A stretch of DNA of 64,000 bases from Nostocoides sp. (GCA_016716625.1 JADJVJ010000001.1:1240001-1304000), one strand, 5' to 3'. Counted from the stretch's first letter, positions 1 through 11,730 are shown. The notes: a model not told the origin generated them from the letters alone. Program-made: numbers and translations.

Positions 1-596
1 GGACCAGCGGCCTCACCTGGGTGCTGGACCCCATCGACGGCACCGTCAACTACCTCTATGGGCTCTCGCCCTTCTCGGTTTCGGTGGCCGTGGTCGAGGG
101 GGACCCGACCACCTGGGGCCGGTGGTCGCCGCTCGCGGGTGCGGTGGTCATACCCCCCGTAGGGCTGACCTACCTCGCCACCCTCGGGGGTGGCGCGATG
201 GTCCAGGACGCCCATGGAGCCCGGGAGGTGCGCGCATCATCGGCCACCGAACTCTCCATGGCCCTGGTCGCGACCGGCTTCGCGTACGGCGCCGAGCTGC
301 GCTGCGTGCAGACCCGAGCGTTCGTCGAGATCATCCCGAAGGTGCGGGACATCCGCCGCACCGGGAGCGCCGCCGCCGACCTCTGCTGGGTAGCCGACGG
401 CCGGCTCGACGGCTACTTCGAGGCCGGTCTGCACGCCTGGGACGTCGCCGCCGGGCAGCTCATCGCCACCGAGGCCGGAGCCGTTCTCCACGGCCTGGGC
501 GATGAGGTCCCCAACGGCGAGCTGTACGCGATGTCGGCCCCGGGAATCTCCGCGGACTTCGCCGCGTTGCTGCGCTCGGCGCACCGTTCATCGTGA
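1..596 (+). CDS. Inositol monophosphatase family protein (5' truncated)
   Basis: The reading frame is already open at base 3, so the N-terminus lies outside the window. The protein shows the IMPase metal-binding motif DPIDGTVNY right at the start and the second motif WDVAAGQLIATEAGA near residue 145 of the visible part. Family members dephosphorylate inositol phosphates, fructose-1,6-bisphosphate or histidinol phosphate in the cytoplasm with Mg2+. Position upstream of a DUF4193 gene and dut matches the suhB locus of mycobacteria, so a SuhB-like inositol-1-phosphatase feeding phosphatidylinositol synthesis is the best guess. About 70-80 N-terminal residues are missing compared with the usual length. 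The exact substrate cannot be read from sequence. Confidence 0.9.
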   Translation, partial: TSGLTWVLDPIDGTVNYLYGLSPFSVSVAVVEGDPTTWGRWSPLAGAVVIPPVGLTYLATLGGGAMVQDAHGAREVRASSATELSMALVATGFAYGAELRCVQTRAFVEIIPKVRDIRRTGSAAADLCWVADGRLDGYFEAGLHAWDVAAGQLIATEAGAVLHGLGDEVPNGELYAMSAPGISADFAALLRSAHRSS

Positions 597-734
597 GTTC
601 ATCCGCGTTCTGCTGGACTCACGTGGCGTTCCGCACCGCTTTGGGGCACAATCACGGGCCACGAGGGCACCACGGGACCCGGTGGGGCGTTGAGACCAGG
701 AACGTAATGACGACGAAGGCAGGTTGAGCAAGGC

Positions 735-1034
735 ATGGCTACCGACTACGACGCACCGCGCAAGACCGACGACGAGCTCTCCGAGGACTCCATCGAGGAA
801 CTCAAGACGCGACGCGTCGACAAGCGGACCTCGAGCGTCGACGTCGACGAAACCGAACACGCCGAGGGCTTCGAGTTGCCCGGCGCGGATCTCTCCGGTG
901 AGGAGCTCTCGGTCACCGTCCTTCCGCGCCAGGCCGACGAGTTCACCTGCAGCCGTTGCTTCCTCGTTCACCACCGCAGTCAGCTGGCTTCGGAGAAGAA
1001 CGGGCAGATGGTCTGCAGCGAGTGCGCGGCCTGA
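735..1034 (+). CDS. DUF4193 family zinc-ribbon-like protein
   Basis: A 99-residue protein with an acidic N-terminal half and a C-terminal pair of cysteine motifs (CSRC near residue 75 and CSEC near residue 95), with the family signature RCFLVHHRSQLA between them. The cysteines suggest a zinc ribbon. DUF4193 is a conserved actinobacterial family of unknown function that regularly precedes dut, as here. The gene overlaps the likely dut start by 13 bases, which points to one transcript. The DUF3093 gene often found next to it in mycobacteria is absent. Confidence 0.9.
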   Translation: MATDYDAPRKTDDELSEDSIEELKTRRVDKRTSSVDVDETEHAEGFELPGADLSGEELSVTVLPRQADEFTCSRCFLVHHRSQLASEKNGQMVCSECAA

Positions 1035-1504
1035 CCTCGGTCCCCGTTCGCTGGCGCCGCCTCCACCCTGCGGCCCAAGCACCCCGCTACGCCACCGAGG
1101 GCGACGCCGGCGCCGACCTCACCAGCGTTGCCGAGGTTGTTCTGGACCCTGGGGACAGCGCCCTAGTGCCCACCGGAATCGCGCTGGCTCTCCCGGTCGG
1201 CACGGTGGGGCTGGTCCACCCGCGCTCCGGTATGGCGGCACGGCATACGGTAACCATCGTCAACGCACCCGGCACCATCGACTCGGGCTATCGGGGCGAG
1301 GTGCTGGTCAACCTCGTCAACCTGCATCCCCGGGACACCTTCACGGTTCGGGTGGGGGACCGGATCGCCCAGCTCGTCATCCAGGAGTACCTGCACGGTG
1401 ACTTCGCCGAGGCCGATTCGCTTCCGGAGAGCACCCGGGGGGAGACTGGGCACGGTTCCACCGGGGGCTTCGGAGCTCCCACCGACGCAGAGAGCGCATC
1501 GTGA
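1022..1504 (+). CDS. dut: Deoxyuridine 5'-triphosphate nucleotidohydrolase
   Basis: Trimeric dUTPase that hydrolyses dUTP to dUMP and pyrophosphate, keeping uracil out of DNA and supplying dUMP for thymidylate synthesis. All five motifs are visible in order: DAGADL, HPRSGMA, GTIDSGYRGE with the uracil-site Tyr, RIAQLVIQ, and the C-terminal arm RGETGHGSTGGF. The open frame extends further upstream, but the homologous part begins only at the GTG at 1022, giving 160 residues against about 154 in mycobacteria. No clear ribosome-binding site decides the start, and a rare CTG at 1031 is the alternative. It overlaps the DUF4193 gene before it and shares GTGA with the DUF3710 gene after it, so it is translationally coupled. 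Confidence 0.93.
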   Translation: MRGLTSVPVRWRRLHPAAQAPRYATEGDAGADLTSVAEVVLDPGDSALVPTGIALALPVGTVGLVHPRSGMAARHTVTIVNAPGTIDSGYRGEVLVNLVNLHPRDTFTVRVGDRIAQLVIQEYLHGDFAEADSLPESTRGETGHGSTGGFGAPTDAESAS

Positions 1505-2280
1505 GTATCTTCAAACGACGCAAGCCGCAGGATCAGGCTGCCCCCAGCGCCGAGAACACACTCGAGTCCACCGTTGACGGCGCCATGGACGGCGCTGTCG
1601 ACGGCGCGTCGGGGGGCGATCCGGTCGCCTCGATTGCCAGCGCGAGCCGAGGCGTCGACCACGGCCCGTGGGATATCGCCGAGGTCAAGGATCTCGGCGA
1701 ACGGTTCGACCTGGGCGCGCTCATCATCCCGGCCCCGCAGGGCATGGAACTCCGCCTGGAGATCGAGGACGCGACGCACACGGTGACCGGCCTCACCCTG
1801 GCGGAGGAGGGGTCGACGATGCAGCTTCAGGCGTTCGCCGCGCCCAAGACCGAGGGCGCCTGGGAGGCCATCCGCACCGAGATCGCGGAGAACCTGGAGG
1901 GTGCGGGCGCGACCGTCGAGCACGCTGAGGGCACCTTTGGGCCCGAACTGCGGACGCGGATGCCGATGCCCGCCCCCGATGGCCGAACCGTGTTCGGGCC
2001 GGTGAGGTTCCTCGGAGTGGACGGGCCGCGGTGGTTCCTCCGGGCGGTGCTGGCCGGTCGGGCCGCCGTCGAGGACGAGGTCCGTGCCGTCTTCGAGGGG
2101 ATCCTCGGTGAGGTCGTCGTGCGCCGTGGGGACCAGCCGATGGCGCCGCGGGAGGTGCTCCTGCTCGACCTGCCGGCCGCCCTGACCCAGCCCGTGGACC
2201 CGGAAGCCGAGGCGCCGGCCCCGGGCACCACCGACCTCAACCCCTTCGAACGCGGCCCCGAGATCACCGAGATCCGATGA
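1501..2280 (+). CDS. DUF3710 domain-containing protein
   Basis: A 259-residue actinobacterial conserved protein starting with GTG that overlaps the dut stop (GTGA). The N-terminal 50 residues are low-complexity and rich in Asp, Gly and Ala after a basic MSIFKRRKPQ start. The DUF3710 core follows from about residue 55 (GPWDIAEVKDLGERFDLGALIIP) to about 230. No membrane segment or enzymatic motif is visible and the function is unknown. The position directly after dut is conserved in Actinobacteria (Rv2696c-like in M. tuberculosis). Confidence 0.88.
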   Translation: MSIFKRRKPQDQAAPSAENTLESTVDGAMDGAVDGASGGDPVASIASASRGVDHGPWDIAEVKDLGERFDLGALIIPAPQGMELRLEIEDATHTVTGLTLAEEGSTMQLQAFAAPKTEGAWEAIRTEIAENLEGAGATVEHAEGTFGPELRTRMPMPAPDGRTVFGPVRFLGVDGPRWFLRAVLAGRAAVEDEVRAVFEGILGEVVVRRGDQPMAPREVLLLDLPAALTQPVDPEAEAPAPGTTDLNPFERGPEITEIR

Positions 2281-2633
2281 CCGTCCGCGACCGGATCCGA
2301 CGGCTCGGCCGCACCACGATCGAGGTGCAGGCCGAAGAACTCCTGGAGGAGTCCGGGGCTGACGGAGCCGACCGCATCGGCGAGGTCGCCGACCGAGCCG
2401 AGGTGACCGTCTATGGCCGGGTCATCTCGGTGACCTTGCCGCCGAAGTCGAGCATCCCGGCGCTTTTCGCCGAGCTCTGGGACGGCAGCGGTTCAGTGGA
2501 CCTGGTCTTCATCGGACGGCGGCGGATCGCTGGCGTCGTGCCCGGAGCAACCATGCGAGCCCGCGGCCGGGTCTCCGGTCGACACCGCACTCCACGGATT
2601 TACAACCCGGTCTACGAACTGATCCCGTCGTGA
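2277..2633 (+). CDS. OB-fold nucleic-acid-binding-like protein
   Basis: A 118-residue protein whose ATG overlaps the previous stop (ATGA). The region from about residue 40 to 118 (EVTVYGRVISVTLPP to RIYNPVYELIPS) looks like an OB-fold similar to the RecG/tRNA anticodon-binding type, including the beta-strand pattern and the Gly-rich RARGRVSGRHRTPRIYNP ending. It resembles the small OB protein Rv2694c found in the same position in mycobacteria. Binding of RNA or DNA is expected from the fold only; no partner is known. Confidence 0.8.
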   Translation: MTVRDRIRRLGRTTIEVQAEELLEESGADGADRIGEVADRAEVTVYGRVISVTLPPKSSIPALFAELWDGSGSVDLVFIGRRRIAGVVPGATMRARGRVSGRHRTPRIYNPVYELIPS

Positions 2634-3313
2634 AGCCAGCTCCCACCGACAGCGACCCGCACGCGCCCGACACCGTCGAGGCCCTCATCCGGGCCCGGCT
2701 CGCGCACGCCCTCGGAGGGTGGCGAGGCGCCCTGGAGGCGGGCCTCCCCACGGTCGCGTATGTCGTGGCCTGGACCGTGACCAAGGACGTGCGCACCGCC
2801 GTCCTGCTCTCCGCTGCCGTGGTGGCCGGGCTCGTCGGGCTCCGCCTCGTCCAGCGGTCGACGGTCCAGTACGCCCTGAGCGCTGTGTTGCCGACGGCGA
2901 TCGCGGCCTGGTTCTCGCTGCGTAGCGGCCGCGCCGAGGACGCCTTCCTCGGGGGCATCATCTGGTCGGCCGTCCTCGGTTCGGCGACCGTGATCTCGGT
3001 GCTCACTCGCTTCCCCCTCGTCGGTTTTCTCGTCGGCGCCGCCGACCCGCGCGCGGCCGAGGACCCGTTCGCCTGGCGTCGGGATCCTGGCCTGGTCCGG
3101 GTGTGTTCCCGACTCACCTGGGTCCTCGTCGGTGTGTATGTCGTCCGCCTGGGCATCATGGTTCCGCTCTACTTCGCGGGGCAGGTCACCGCTCTCGGGG
3201 TGGCCAAGCTCGCGCTCGGCTGGCCGCTCTGGGCGCTCTCCGTGCTCGTCATGGGATGGCTGTTACTCAGAGGCCACACCCCGCGCACGGACGAGGGGCC
3301 GGACGCGGCCTAA
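2630..3313 (+). CDS. DUF3159 family membrane protein
   Basis: A 227-residue integral membrane protein beginning with GTG that overlaps the OB-fold gene stop (GTGA). Several hydrophobic segments can be seen from about residue 40 to 215, for example AGLPTVAYVVAWTV, AAVVAGLVGLRLV, TRFPLVGFLVGAAD and ALSVLVMGWLLL. DUF3159 is an actinobacterial family of unknown function. The last four bases overlap head-on with the end of the convergent TrkA-type gene, so no terminator separates the two. Confidence 0.88.
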   Translation: MKPAPTDSDPHAPDTVEALIRARLAHALGGWRGALEAGLPTVAYVVAWTVTKDVRTAVLLSAAVVAGLVGLRLVQRSTVQYALSAVLPTAIAAWFSLRSGRAEDAFLGGIIWSAVLGSATVISVLTRFPLVGFLVGAADPRAAEDPFAWRRDPGLVRVCSRLTWVLVGVYVVRLGIMVPLYFAGQVTALGVAKLALGWPLWALSVLVMGWLLLRGHTPRTDEGPDAA

Positions 3314-3999
3314 GCCTCGGGGGTGTCCCGTTTGTGAGTGCGGCCCGGGGCGAGCATGTCTTCCAGGGTCGTCTCGTTCTCGGCTGTGGTGATGAACATG
3401 AGCTCATCGAGGGCTTCCAGGGCGTCGTCTTTACTCGGCGCGATAGGGCGGCCGTCTCGGATGATTGCGGTCAGCACGGTGTCCGGGGGGAAGGTCGCAT
3501 CGCCGACGCGGGTGCCGGCATACGGGCTGTCGGCGGGCAAGGTGAGCTCGACCATCATCGCGTGACCTTGCTGGAACTCGAAGATCCGGACCAGGTCGCC
3601 GACGCTGACTGCCTCCTCGATGAGGGCCGTCATGATCCGCGGGGTCGAAACCGCGACGTCGACGCCCCAGTCATCGCTGAACATCCACTCATTCTTGGGG
3701 TTGTTGACCCGGGCCACGGTGCGCGCGACCGCGAACTCGGTCTTGGCCAGCAGGGAGAGGACGAGGTTGACCTTGTCGTCCCCGGTGGCGGCGACGACGA
3801 CGTCGGAGTCGGCGATCCCGGCTTCGCGCAGCGCCTCGAGTTCACAGGCGTCGGCCCGAAGCCATCGGGCCTTGGGAACCTTGGCGACCCTCTCCGGGCT
3901 GGTGTCCCGGTCGATGAGGAGCACCTCGTGGGTGTTGCGAATGAGCTCCCGGGCGATCGACCGCCCGACACTGCCGGCTCCGGCGATGACAACGCGCAT
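3310..3999 (-). CDS. TrkA-type potassium channel/transporter regulatory protein
   Basis: A 229-residue cytoplasmic RCK protein. The N-terminal Rossmann domain has the nucleotide motif GAGSVGRSIAREL followed by the acidic residue after strand 2 (LLIDRD). A C-terminal TrkA_C domain is recognisable from about residue 150 (ELTLPADSPYAGTRVGD). Such proteins bind NAD(H), ATP or c-di-AMP and gate K+ uptake systems. It lies 22 bases downstream of a second TrkA-type gene in the same operon, matching the ceoB/ceoC pair of mycobacteria. No channel subunit is encoded in the window, so the membrane partner must lie elsewhere. Confidence 0.9.
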   Translation of the reverse strand: MRVVIAGAGSVGRSIARELIRNTHEVLLIDRDTSPERVAKVPKARWLRADACELEALREAGIADSDVVVAATGDDKVNLVLSLLAKTEFAVARTVARVNNPKNEWMFSDDWGVDVAVSTPRIMTALIEEAVSVGDLVRIFEFQQGHAMMVELTLPADSPYAGTRVGDATFPPDTVLTAIIRDGRPIAPSKDDALEALDELMFITTAENETTLEDMLAPGRTHKRDTPEA

Positions 4000-4021
4000 G
4001 ATGTGCTTCGGCCTTCGAACG

Positions 4022-4684
4022 CTAGGGGGCGGGAGGAGGGCTGGCGAGGATGTGCTCGGCGTGGGCCACGCCGTTGCGGGGGAGGATCAGGTGGACGAGG
4101 TCACCCTCCTGGTAGACGTGGTCGCTGCCGACGATGAGACCCTTGCCGAGCCGGGTGAGGAAGGCCACCCGCCCTCCGGAGGCCGCCTCGAGGTCGGCGA
4201 GCCGGTGGCCGACCCAATCGAGGGACACGGCGACCTCGGCGAGTATGACGGCTCCGGTCGGGTCGGTGTACTCGGGCACGTGACCCTCGGGGACGAGCCG
4301 ACGCAGAATCTGATCGCTCGTCCACTTCACGGTCCCCACGGTGGGGATACCGAGGCGCTGGTAGATCTCGGCGCGACCCGGGTCGTAGATCCGGGCGACC
4401 ACGTTCTCCACCCCGAAGGTCTCTCGGGCCACGCGTGCGGCGAGGATGTTGGAGTTGTCACCGCTGGAGACCGCGGCGAACCCGTAGGCCCCCTCGATGC
4501 CGGCGGCCACGAGATTGTCCCGATCGAACCCGACTCCGGTCACGGTGCGTCCGGCGAACGCAGTCCCCAGTCGCCGAAAGGCCGACTCCTCGAGATCGAT
4601 GACCGCAACGTCGTTGCCGGAGCGCTGGATGGATCGGGCGAGCGAAGCACCCACACGCCCGCAGCCCATGATGACGAAGTGCAC
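4022..4684 (-). CDS. TrkA-type potassium regulatory protein, second copy
   Basis: A 220-residue RCK protein with the Rossmann motif GCGRVGASLARSI, the acidic strand-2 end VAVIDLEE, and a TrkA_C region from about residue 135. An in-frame extension upstream exists, but the GTG at 4684 places the Rossmann strand at residue 2 as in the family. A TAGCGT hexamer ends exactly 7 bases upstream, which suggests a leaderless mRNA. It is the first gene of a two-gene TrkA operon on the minus strand and diverges from the APC permease. The two copies may form a heteromeric gating ring. Confidence 0.9.
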   Translation of the reverse strand: MHFVIMGCGRVGASLARSIQRSGNDVAVIDLEESAFRRLGTAFAGRTVTGVGFDRDNLVAAGIEGAYGFAAVSSGDNSNILAARVARETFGVENVVARIYDPGRAEIYQRLGIPTVGTVKWTSDQILRRLVPEGHVPEYTDPTGAVILAEVAVSLDWVGHRLADLEAASGGRVAFLTRLGKGLIVGSDHVYQEGDLVHLILPRNGVAHAEHILASPPPAP

Positions 4685-4815
4685 GAGTGGTGACGCTACA
4701 CCGCGAAGATGTCCCCCGGCAGCGGGGCCGTCGACCTCCCTCGACACTATCGAAACGGTGACGGGGATCTGGGACAGGGGCAGTCGCCGGTCGGTGAGCG
4801 GCTTACAGTGGTCCG

Positions 4816-6831
4816 GTGTCCACCTCCGGCCGGCTCGTCAAGCGAGTCCTCATCGGCCGGGCGATGCGCAGTGACCGTCTCGGTGAGACCCTGCTGCCCA
4901 AGAAGCTCGCCCTCCCCGTCTTTGCCAGCGACGCCCTCTCCTCGGTGGCGTATGCGCCCGACGAGATCCTCCTGACCCTCGGGTTAGCTGGCGGTGCGCT
5001 CGCTATCACCCAGTCCTGGAAGATCGCCCTCGCCGTGGCGTTTGTCATGGCCATCGTGGTGATGTCCTACCGGCAGAACGTGCACGCCTACCCTTCGGGG
5101 GGCGGCGACTACGAGGTGGCGACGGTGAACCTCGGTCCGCGGGCGGGCCTGACGGTCGCCAGCGCCCTCCTCGTCGACTATGTCCTCACCGTTGCGGTCT
5201 CGGTCTCCTCGGGGGTTCAGAATGCCGCGGCCGCACTGGGCTTTGTCCGCGGTCACGAGGCCCTCATCGCGGTCGCCATCGTCGTCGGGCTCACCGCGAT
5301 GAATCTGCGCGGAGTCCGCGAGTCCGGGACGGCGTTCGCCGCCCCCACCTACCTCTTCATGGTCGCGGTCATCGGGATGAGCCTGTACGGCTTCTACCGC
5401 AAGGCGACCGGCACCCTGCCGCTCGCCGAGAGCGCCTCCCTGGAGCTACTCCCCGAGCCAGGGTACGAAGCGCTCGGCGGGTTCGCGATGGCGTTCCTCC
5501 TGCTCCGCGCCTTCTCCAGCGGGTGTGCGGCGCTTACCGGGGTCGAGGCGATCTCCAACGGGGTGCCGGCCTTCCGGCCGCCGAAGAGCAAGAACGCCGC
5601 CACGACCCTGCTGCTCATGGGCACGATCGCGATCACGATGCTCATGTCGATCATCACCCTGGCGCGGTGGACCCAGATCCGGTATGCCGAGGACCCCGCC
5701 ATCCAGCTGGCTCGGGGCGGCGTGCCGGTCGGCGAGGACTATGTCCAGGACACCGTCATGGGCCAACTCGCCAAGGCGGTCTTCTCGGACCTGCCGGTTG
5801 GGGTGGTCCTGGTCTCCGTCGTCACCGGGCTCATTCTCTTCCTCGCCGCGAACACCGCGTTCAACGGCTTCCCGGTGCTCGGCTCGATCCTCGCCCGGGA
5901 CGGCTACCTGCCCCGGCAGCTGCACAACCGGGGCGACCGGCTCGCTTACAGCAACGGCATACTCATCCTCGCCGGGGCCGCGGCCGCCCTCATCGTCGTC
6001 TACGACGCGCAGGTGACCAAGCTCATCCAGCTCTACATCGTCGGTGTGTTCGTCTCTTTCACGGTGAGCCAGATCGGGATGATCCGGCACTGGAATCGGC
6101 ACCTCGTGAGCGAGCCGGATGCCGCGGCGCGGACCCGGATGCGTCGCAGCCGGGCCATCAACGCGATCGGCGCGACCATGTCCGGCACCGTGCTCGTCGT
6201 CGTGCTCGCCACGAAGTTCCTCCACGGTGCGGGGTATGCGATCGCGGCGATGGGCTTCCTTTTCCTGCTCATGCTCGCCATCCACCGGCACTACGACCGG
6301 GTCCGCGACGAGCTCGCGGTGAGCGAGGAAGACACCGCTCACCAACTGCTCCCGTCCCGGGTGCACGCCATCGTCCTGGTGTCCAAGATCCACAAACCGA
6401 CGCTGCGCGCAGTGGCCTATGCCCGGGCCACCCGGCCCTCGATCCTCGAGGCGGTCACCGTGACGGTCGACCCCGAGGAGACCGCGGCTCTCCAGGCCGA
6501 GTGGGACCGCCGGGACATCCCGGTGCCGCTCAAGGCGCTCGACTCGCCATACCGGGAGATCACCCGCCCGGTCGTGGACTACATCCGCTCGATCCGCTCG
6601 GGCAACCCCCGCGACCTCGTCGTCGTCTACATCCCGCAGTATGTCCTCGGCCGCTGGTGGGAGCAGGTGCTGCACAACCAGTCGGCGTTGCGACTGCGCG
6701 CTCGGCTGCTCTTCACCTCGGGGGTCATGGTGTCCTCGGTGCCGTGGCAACTGCGCTCCTCCCAGGGGGTCGCCGAGAAGCTCGACGAGGAGGCGCCGGT
6801 CACGGGTCACCTCCGGCACGGAGATGGCTGA
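4816..6831 (+). CDS. APC-superfamily amino acid permease
   Basis: A 671-residue transporter with about 12 hydrophobic segments between residues 30 and 490. The conserved APC start KLALPVFASDALSSVAYAPDEIL is split over helix 1, and SGGGDYEVATVNLGP follows helix 2. A hydrophilic C-terminal domain of about 180 residues (from RHYDRVRDEL) faces the cytoplasm. Substrate is unknown; related Rv2690c-type proteins are annotated as amino-acid/polyamine or KUP-like transporters. GTG at 4816 lies 7 bases after a TACAGT hexamer, consistent with a leaderless start. It overlaps the following methyltransferase gene by 8 bases and is divergent from the TrkA pair, which makes a role tied to K+ or osmotic balance conceivable. 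Confidence 0.9.
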   Translation: MSTSGRLVKRVLIGRAMRSDRLGETLLPKKLALPVFASDALSSVAYAPDEILLTLGLAGGALAITQSWKIALAVAFVMAIVVMSYRQNVHAYPSGGGDYEVATVNLGPRAGLTVASALLVDYVLTVAVSVSSGVQNAAAALGFVRGHEALIAVAIVVGLTAMNLRGVRESGTAFAAPTYLFMVAVIGMSLYGFYRKATGTLPLAESASLELLPEPGYEALGGFAMAFLLLRAFSSGCAALTGVEAISNGVPAFRPPKSKNAATTLLLMGTIAITMLMSIITLARWTQIRYAEDPAIQLARGGVPVGEDYVQDTVMGQLAKAVFSDLPVGVVLVSVVTGLILFLAANTAFNGFPVLGSILARDGYLPRQLHNRGDRLAYSNGILILAGAAAALIVVYDAQVTKLIQLYIVGVFVSFTVSQIGMIRHWNRHLVSEPDAAARTRMRRSRAINAIGATMSGTVLVVVLATKFLHGAGYAIAAMGFLFLLMLAIHRHYDRVRDELAVSEEDTAHQLLPSRVHAIVLVSKIHKPTLRAVAYARATRPSILEAVTVTVDPEETAALQAEWDRRDIPVPLKALDSPYREITRPVVDYIRSIRSGNPRDLVVVYIPQYVLGRWWEQVLHNQSALRLRARLLFTSGVMVSSVPWQLRSSQGVAEKLDEEAPVTGHLRHGDG

Positions 6832-8104
6832 CCCGAGGACCGGCCTCGCCGCGGGGGCCGAGGTCGAGGTCGAGGTGACCGGCTGGGCGCACGGGGGATT
6901 GGGCGTCGCCCGGCACGACGGCCAGGTCGTCTTCGTCGCTCACACCATCCCCGGTGAGCGCGTACGAGTGCGGATTCGCGAACTCGGGCCGCAGGGTCGC
7001 TACCTGCGCGCGGAGGCGATCGAGGTCCTCGCCCCCTCCCCGCACCGGGTGCCGGCGCCCTGCCCGTGGGCAGGCCCGGGCCGGTGCGGCGGCTGCGATC
7101 TCCAGCACATCGCCGTGGATCACCAGCGGGTTCTCAAGGCCGGTGTCGTCCGCGAACAGTTGGCGCGCCTGGCCGGCACCGAGGTCGAAGTCACCGTCGA
7201 GCCGCTCGGCTCCGGGGCCGGGGCAGCGTCCCGGACCCGGATCGAGTATGCCGTCGATGCGGCCGGCCGAGCCGGGCTGCGCCGCAGCAGATCTCACGAC
7301 ATCATGCCGATCGACGAGTGCCTGCTCGGGATGCCTGGGGTGGACGGCCCAGGGGTCCTGGACCGCGGCTGGCCGGGCGCCACCAGCGTGGCCGCGGTGC
7401 TCCCGAGCACCGGAGCGCGGGTGATCCTTCCGGAGCCGACCGCCCTCCGCACGCCAACGGTGACCGAGCGGGTCACCGCGGCCGGAATGACTCACGATTT
7501 CACCGTGGCGGCGAGCGGGTTCTGGCAGATCCACCCGTTGGCGCCGACCGCCTTTGTCGAGACCGTGCTCGGCTTCCTCGACCCACAGCCGGGGGACCGG
7601 GTCCTGGACCTCTATGCCGGGGTCGGGCTGTTCGCGGCCTTCCTCGCCGAGGCGGTGACCCCGCTTGGCCAGGTCATCGCCGTGGAGAGTGACCCGCAGG
7701 CCTGCTCGCACGCCAAGGGCAACCTCAGGGCATACCGGAATGCCCTCGTCGTACCCGGTCGGGTCGACGACCTCTTCGGGGTGCCGCGTCCGAAACGGCG
7801 CGGCGCTGCGGCCCAACGGGCGTCCCGGCCGCGACGCTCGGTCCGATCCGGGCTGATCCCCGATCGGGCCGATCTCGTCGTCCTCGACCCACCACGCTCC
7901 GGGGCGGGCCCGGGAGTCTGCCGGGCGGTGGCGAGTCTGGGTGCGCGCCGGATCGCCTACGTCGCCTGCGACCCGGCGGCACTGGCCCGGGACACCGCCT
8001 ATCTGCGTGAGGCCGGGTACGCCTTGGCTGGGGTGCGGGCCTTTGACGCCTTCCCGATGACCCACCACGTCGAAACGATCGCGCTTTTCGCGCGCCAGCC
8101 ATGA
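6824..8104 (+). CDS. TrmA/RlmCD-family RNA (uracil-5-)-methyltransferase
   Basis: A 426-residue class D RNA methyltransferase that adds a methyl group from SAM to uracil C5 in tRNA or rRNA. A TRAM RNA-binding domain occupies about residues 1-60. Iron-sulfur-type cysteines appear around residue 82-93 (CPWAGPGRCGGC). The SAM motif LDLYAGVGLF, the DPPRSG motif and the catalytic nucleophile in YVACDP follow in order. A basic insert, PKRRGAAAQRASRPRRSVR, separates two methyltransferase motifs. The start at 6824 overlaps the permease stop; the open frame reaches further upstream but only inside the permease. Whether the target is tRNA U54 or 23S rRNA is not decidable here. Confidence 0.9.
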   Translation: MADPRTGLAAGAEVEVEVTGWAHGGLGVARHDGQVVFVAHTIPGERVRVRIRELGPQGRYLRAEAIEVLAPSPHRVPAPCPWAGPGRCGGCDLQHIAVDHQRVLKAGVVREQLARLAGTEVEVTVEPLGSGAGAASRTRIEYAVDAAGRAGLRRSRSHDIMPIDECLLGMPGVDGPGVLDRGWPGATSVAAVLPSTGARVILPEPTALRTPTVTERVTAAGMTHDFTVAASGFWQIHPLAPTAFVETVLGFLDPQPGDRVLDLYAGVGLFAAFLAEAVTPLGQVIAVESDPQACSHAKGNLRAYRNALVVPGRVDDLFGVPRPKRRGAAAQRASRPRRSVRSGLIPDRADLVVLDPPRSGAGPGVCRAVASLGARRIAYVACDPAALARDTAYLREAGYALAGVRAFDAFPMTHHVETIALFARQP

Positions 8105-8234
8105 GTTGGCGCTGGGCCGCCGTGGACGGCGCGACCCGCACGTGGTGGCGGGCACTACCGAATGACAAGACTGGGGGCAGACCCCGAGGCTTCGCACGGC
8201 ATACGCTCGACCTACCTTTCCTCATATGGTTAGA

Positions 8235-8252
8235 TATCTTGACATCAAGATA
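8235..8252. promoter_or_regulatory. Perfect inverted repeat upstream of aconitase, candidate operator
   Basis: TATCTTGA-CA-TCAAGATA is a perfect 8-bp inverted repeat with a 2-base spacer. It ends 18 bases before the acnA GTG and just ahead of the ribosome-binding site GGAAGGAG. Such a compact symmetric site fits a dimeric repressor of MarR or TetR type that would block transcription or elongation into acnA. The binding protein is not identified. Confidence 0.65.
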
Positions 8253-8270
8253 CTTCTGGAAGGAGCCCTC

Positions 8271-10958
<2,688 letters not shown>

Positions 10959-11007
10959 CCTCCACACCGAACGGTGGGGCGACCCGATGGGCTGAATGGC
11001 CCTGCAC

Positions 11008-11036
11008 TACGGTAGGCACCGACGGTGGTTACCGTA
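11008..11036. promoter_or_regulatory. 29-bp imperfect palindrome before the TetR gene, candidate operator
   Basis: The segment is symmetric about base 11022: outer arms TACGGTA (11008-11014) and TACCGTA (11030-11036), inner arms CACCG (11017-11021) and CGGTG (11023-11027). Twelve of 14 base pairs match. It lies 46 bases before the TetR start and has no following T-run, so an operator for autoregulation is likelier than a terminator for acnA. Confidence 0.6.
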
Positions 11037-11082
11037 AGGCAATAGGCTGCCCGGCGGAGCGCTGTGAGGAGGAGGTGGCCCC

Positions 11083-11730
11083 GTGCCAACATCGACGTGG
11101 GATCGCCTCGCCCCGGAGCGGCGAGAAGCCATCCTGCGGGCGGCCGAGGCCGAGTTCACGACCAACGGGTTCAGCAAAGGCAGCCTCAACGCTATCGCCC
11201 GCAACGCCGGGGTGGCCAAGGGCAGCCTCTTCCAGTACTTCGAGGACAAGACCGACCTCATCACCTATCTCGCCGAGCTCGCGAGCCTGCGGATCCGCGC
11301 TTCCCTGGAGAAGGTCATCCTCGTCCAGCCGTGGACCGAGGACTTCTGGGGCTCGGTGGCGCGGATCATCGAGGCGTGGGTGGATCACTACGCCACGAAT
11401 CCGGCCGATTTCGCGGTGACCGCGACGGTCATGCTCGAGCACGACCCAGATGTTCAGGTCGCGGCCTGGGACAAGGTCACCCCGCAGTACCTCGAGGTCC
11501 TCATCCCGCTGATCGACGCCGGCATAGAACTCGGTGACATAGACCCCGACCTCGACAAGGAGGCGTTGACCTCCCTGCTCATCATGCTGTTGCCCATGCT
11601 CGGGCTCGCCACCCGAATCAAGGGGGTCGATCCCTATCTCGGGCTGGCCACGGGCGAGGAGGCACGCCGGCACGATGCCGCCCAACGTGTTGTTCGGGTG
11701 CTCTTCGGCCCCATTCGCCGGGATCGCTGA
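11083..11730 (+). CDS. TetR-family transcriptional regulator (AcnR-like by position)
   Basis: A 215-residue protein with an N-terminal TetR DNA-binding domain: RREAILRAAEAEFTTNGF at residues 9-26, then AIARNAGVAKGSLFQYFEDK with the recognition helix. The rest is an all-helical ligand/dimer domain. GTG at 11083 is preceded by GAGGAGG with good spacing. Location directly downstream of acnA matches the aconitase repressor AcnR of Corynebacterium, so it may repress acnA; that is inferred from context only. The palindromes at 8235 and 11008 differ in sequence, so at most one may be its site. Confidence 0.85.
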   Translation: MPTSTWDRLAPERREAILRAAEAEFTTNGFSKGSLNAIARNAGVAKGSLFQYFEDKTDLITYLAELASLRIRASLEKVILVQPWTEDFWGSVARIIEAWVDHYATNPADFAVTATVMLEHDPDVQVAAWDKVTPQYLEVLIPLIDAGIELGDIDPDLDKEALTSLLIMLLPMLGLATRIKGVDPYLGLATGEEARRHDAAQRVVRVLFGPIRRDR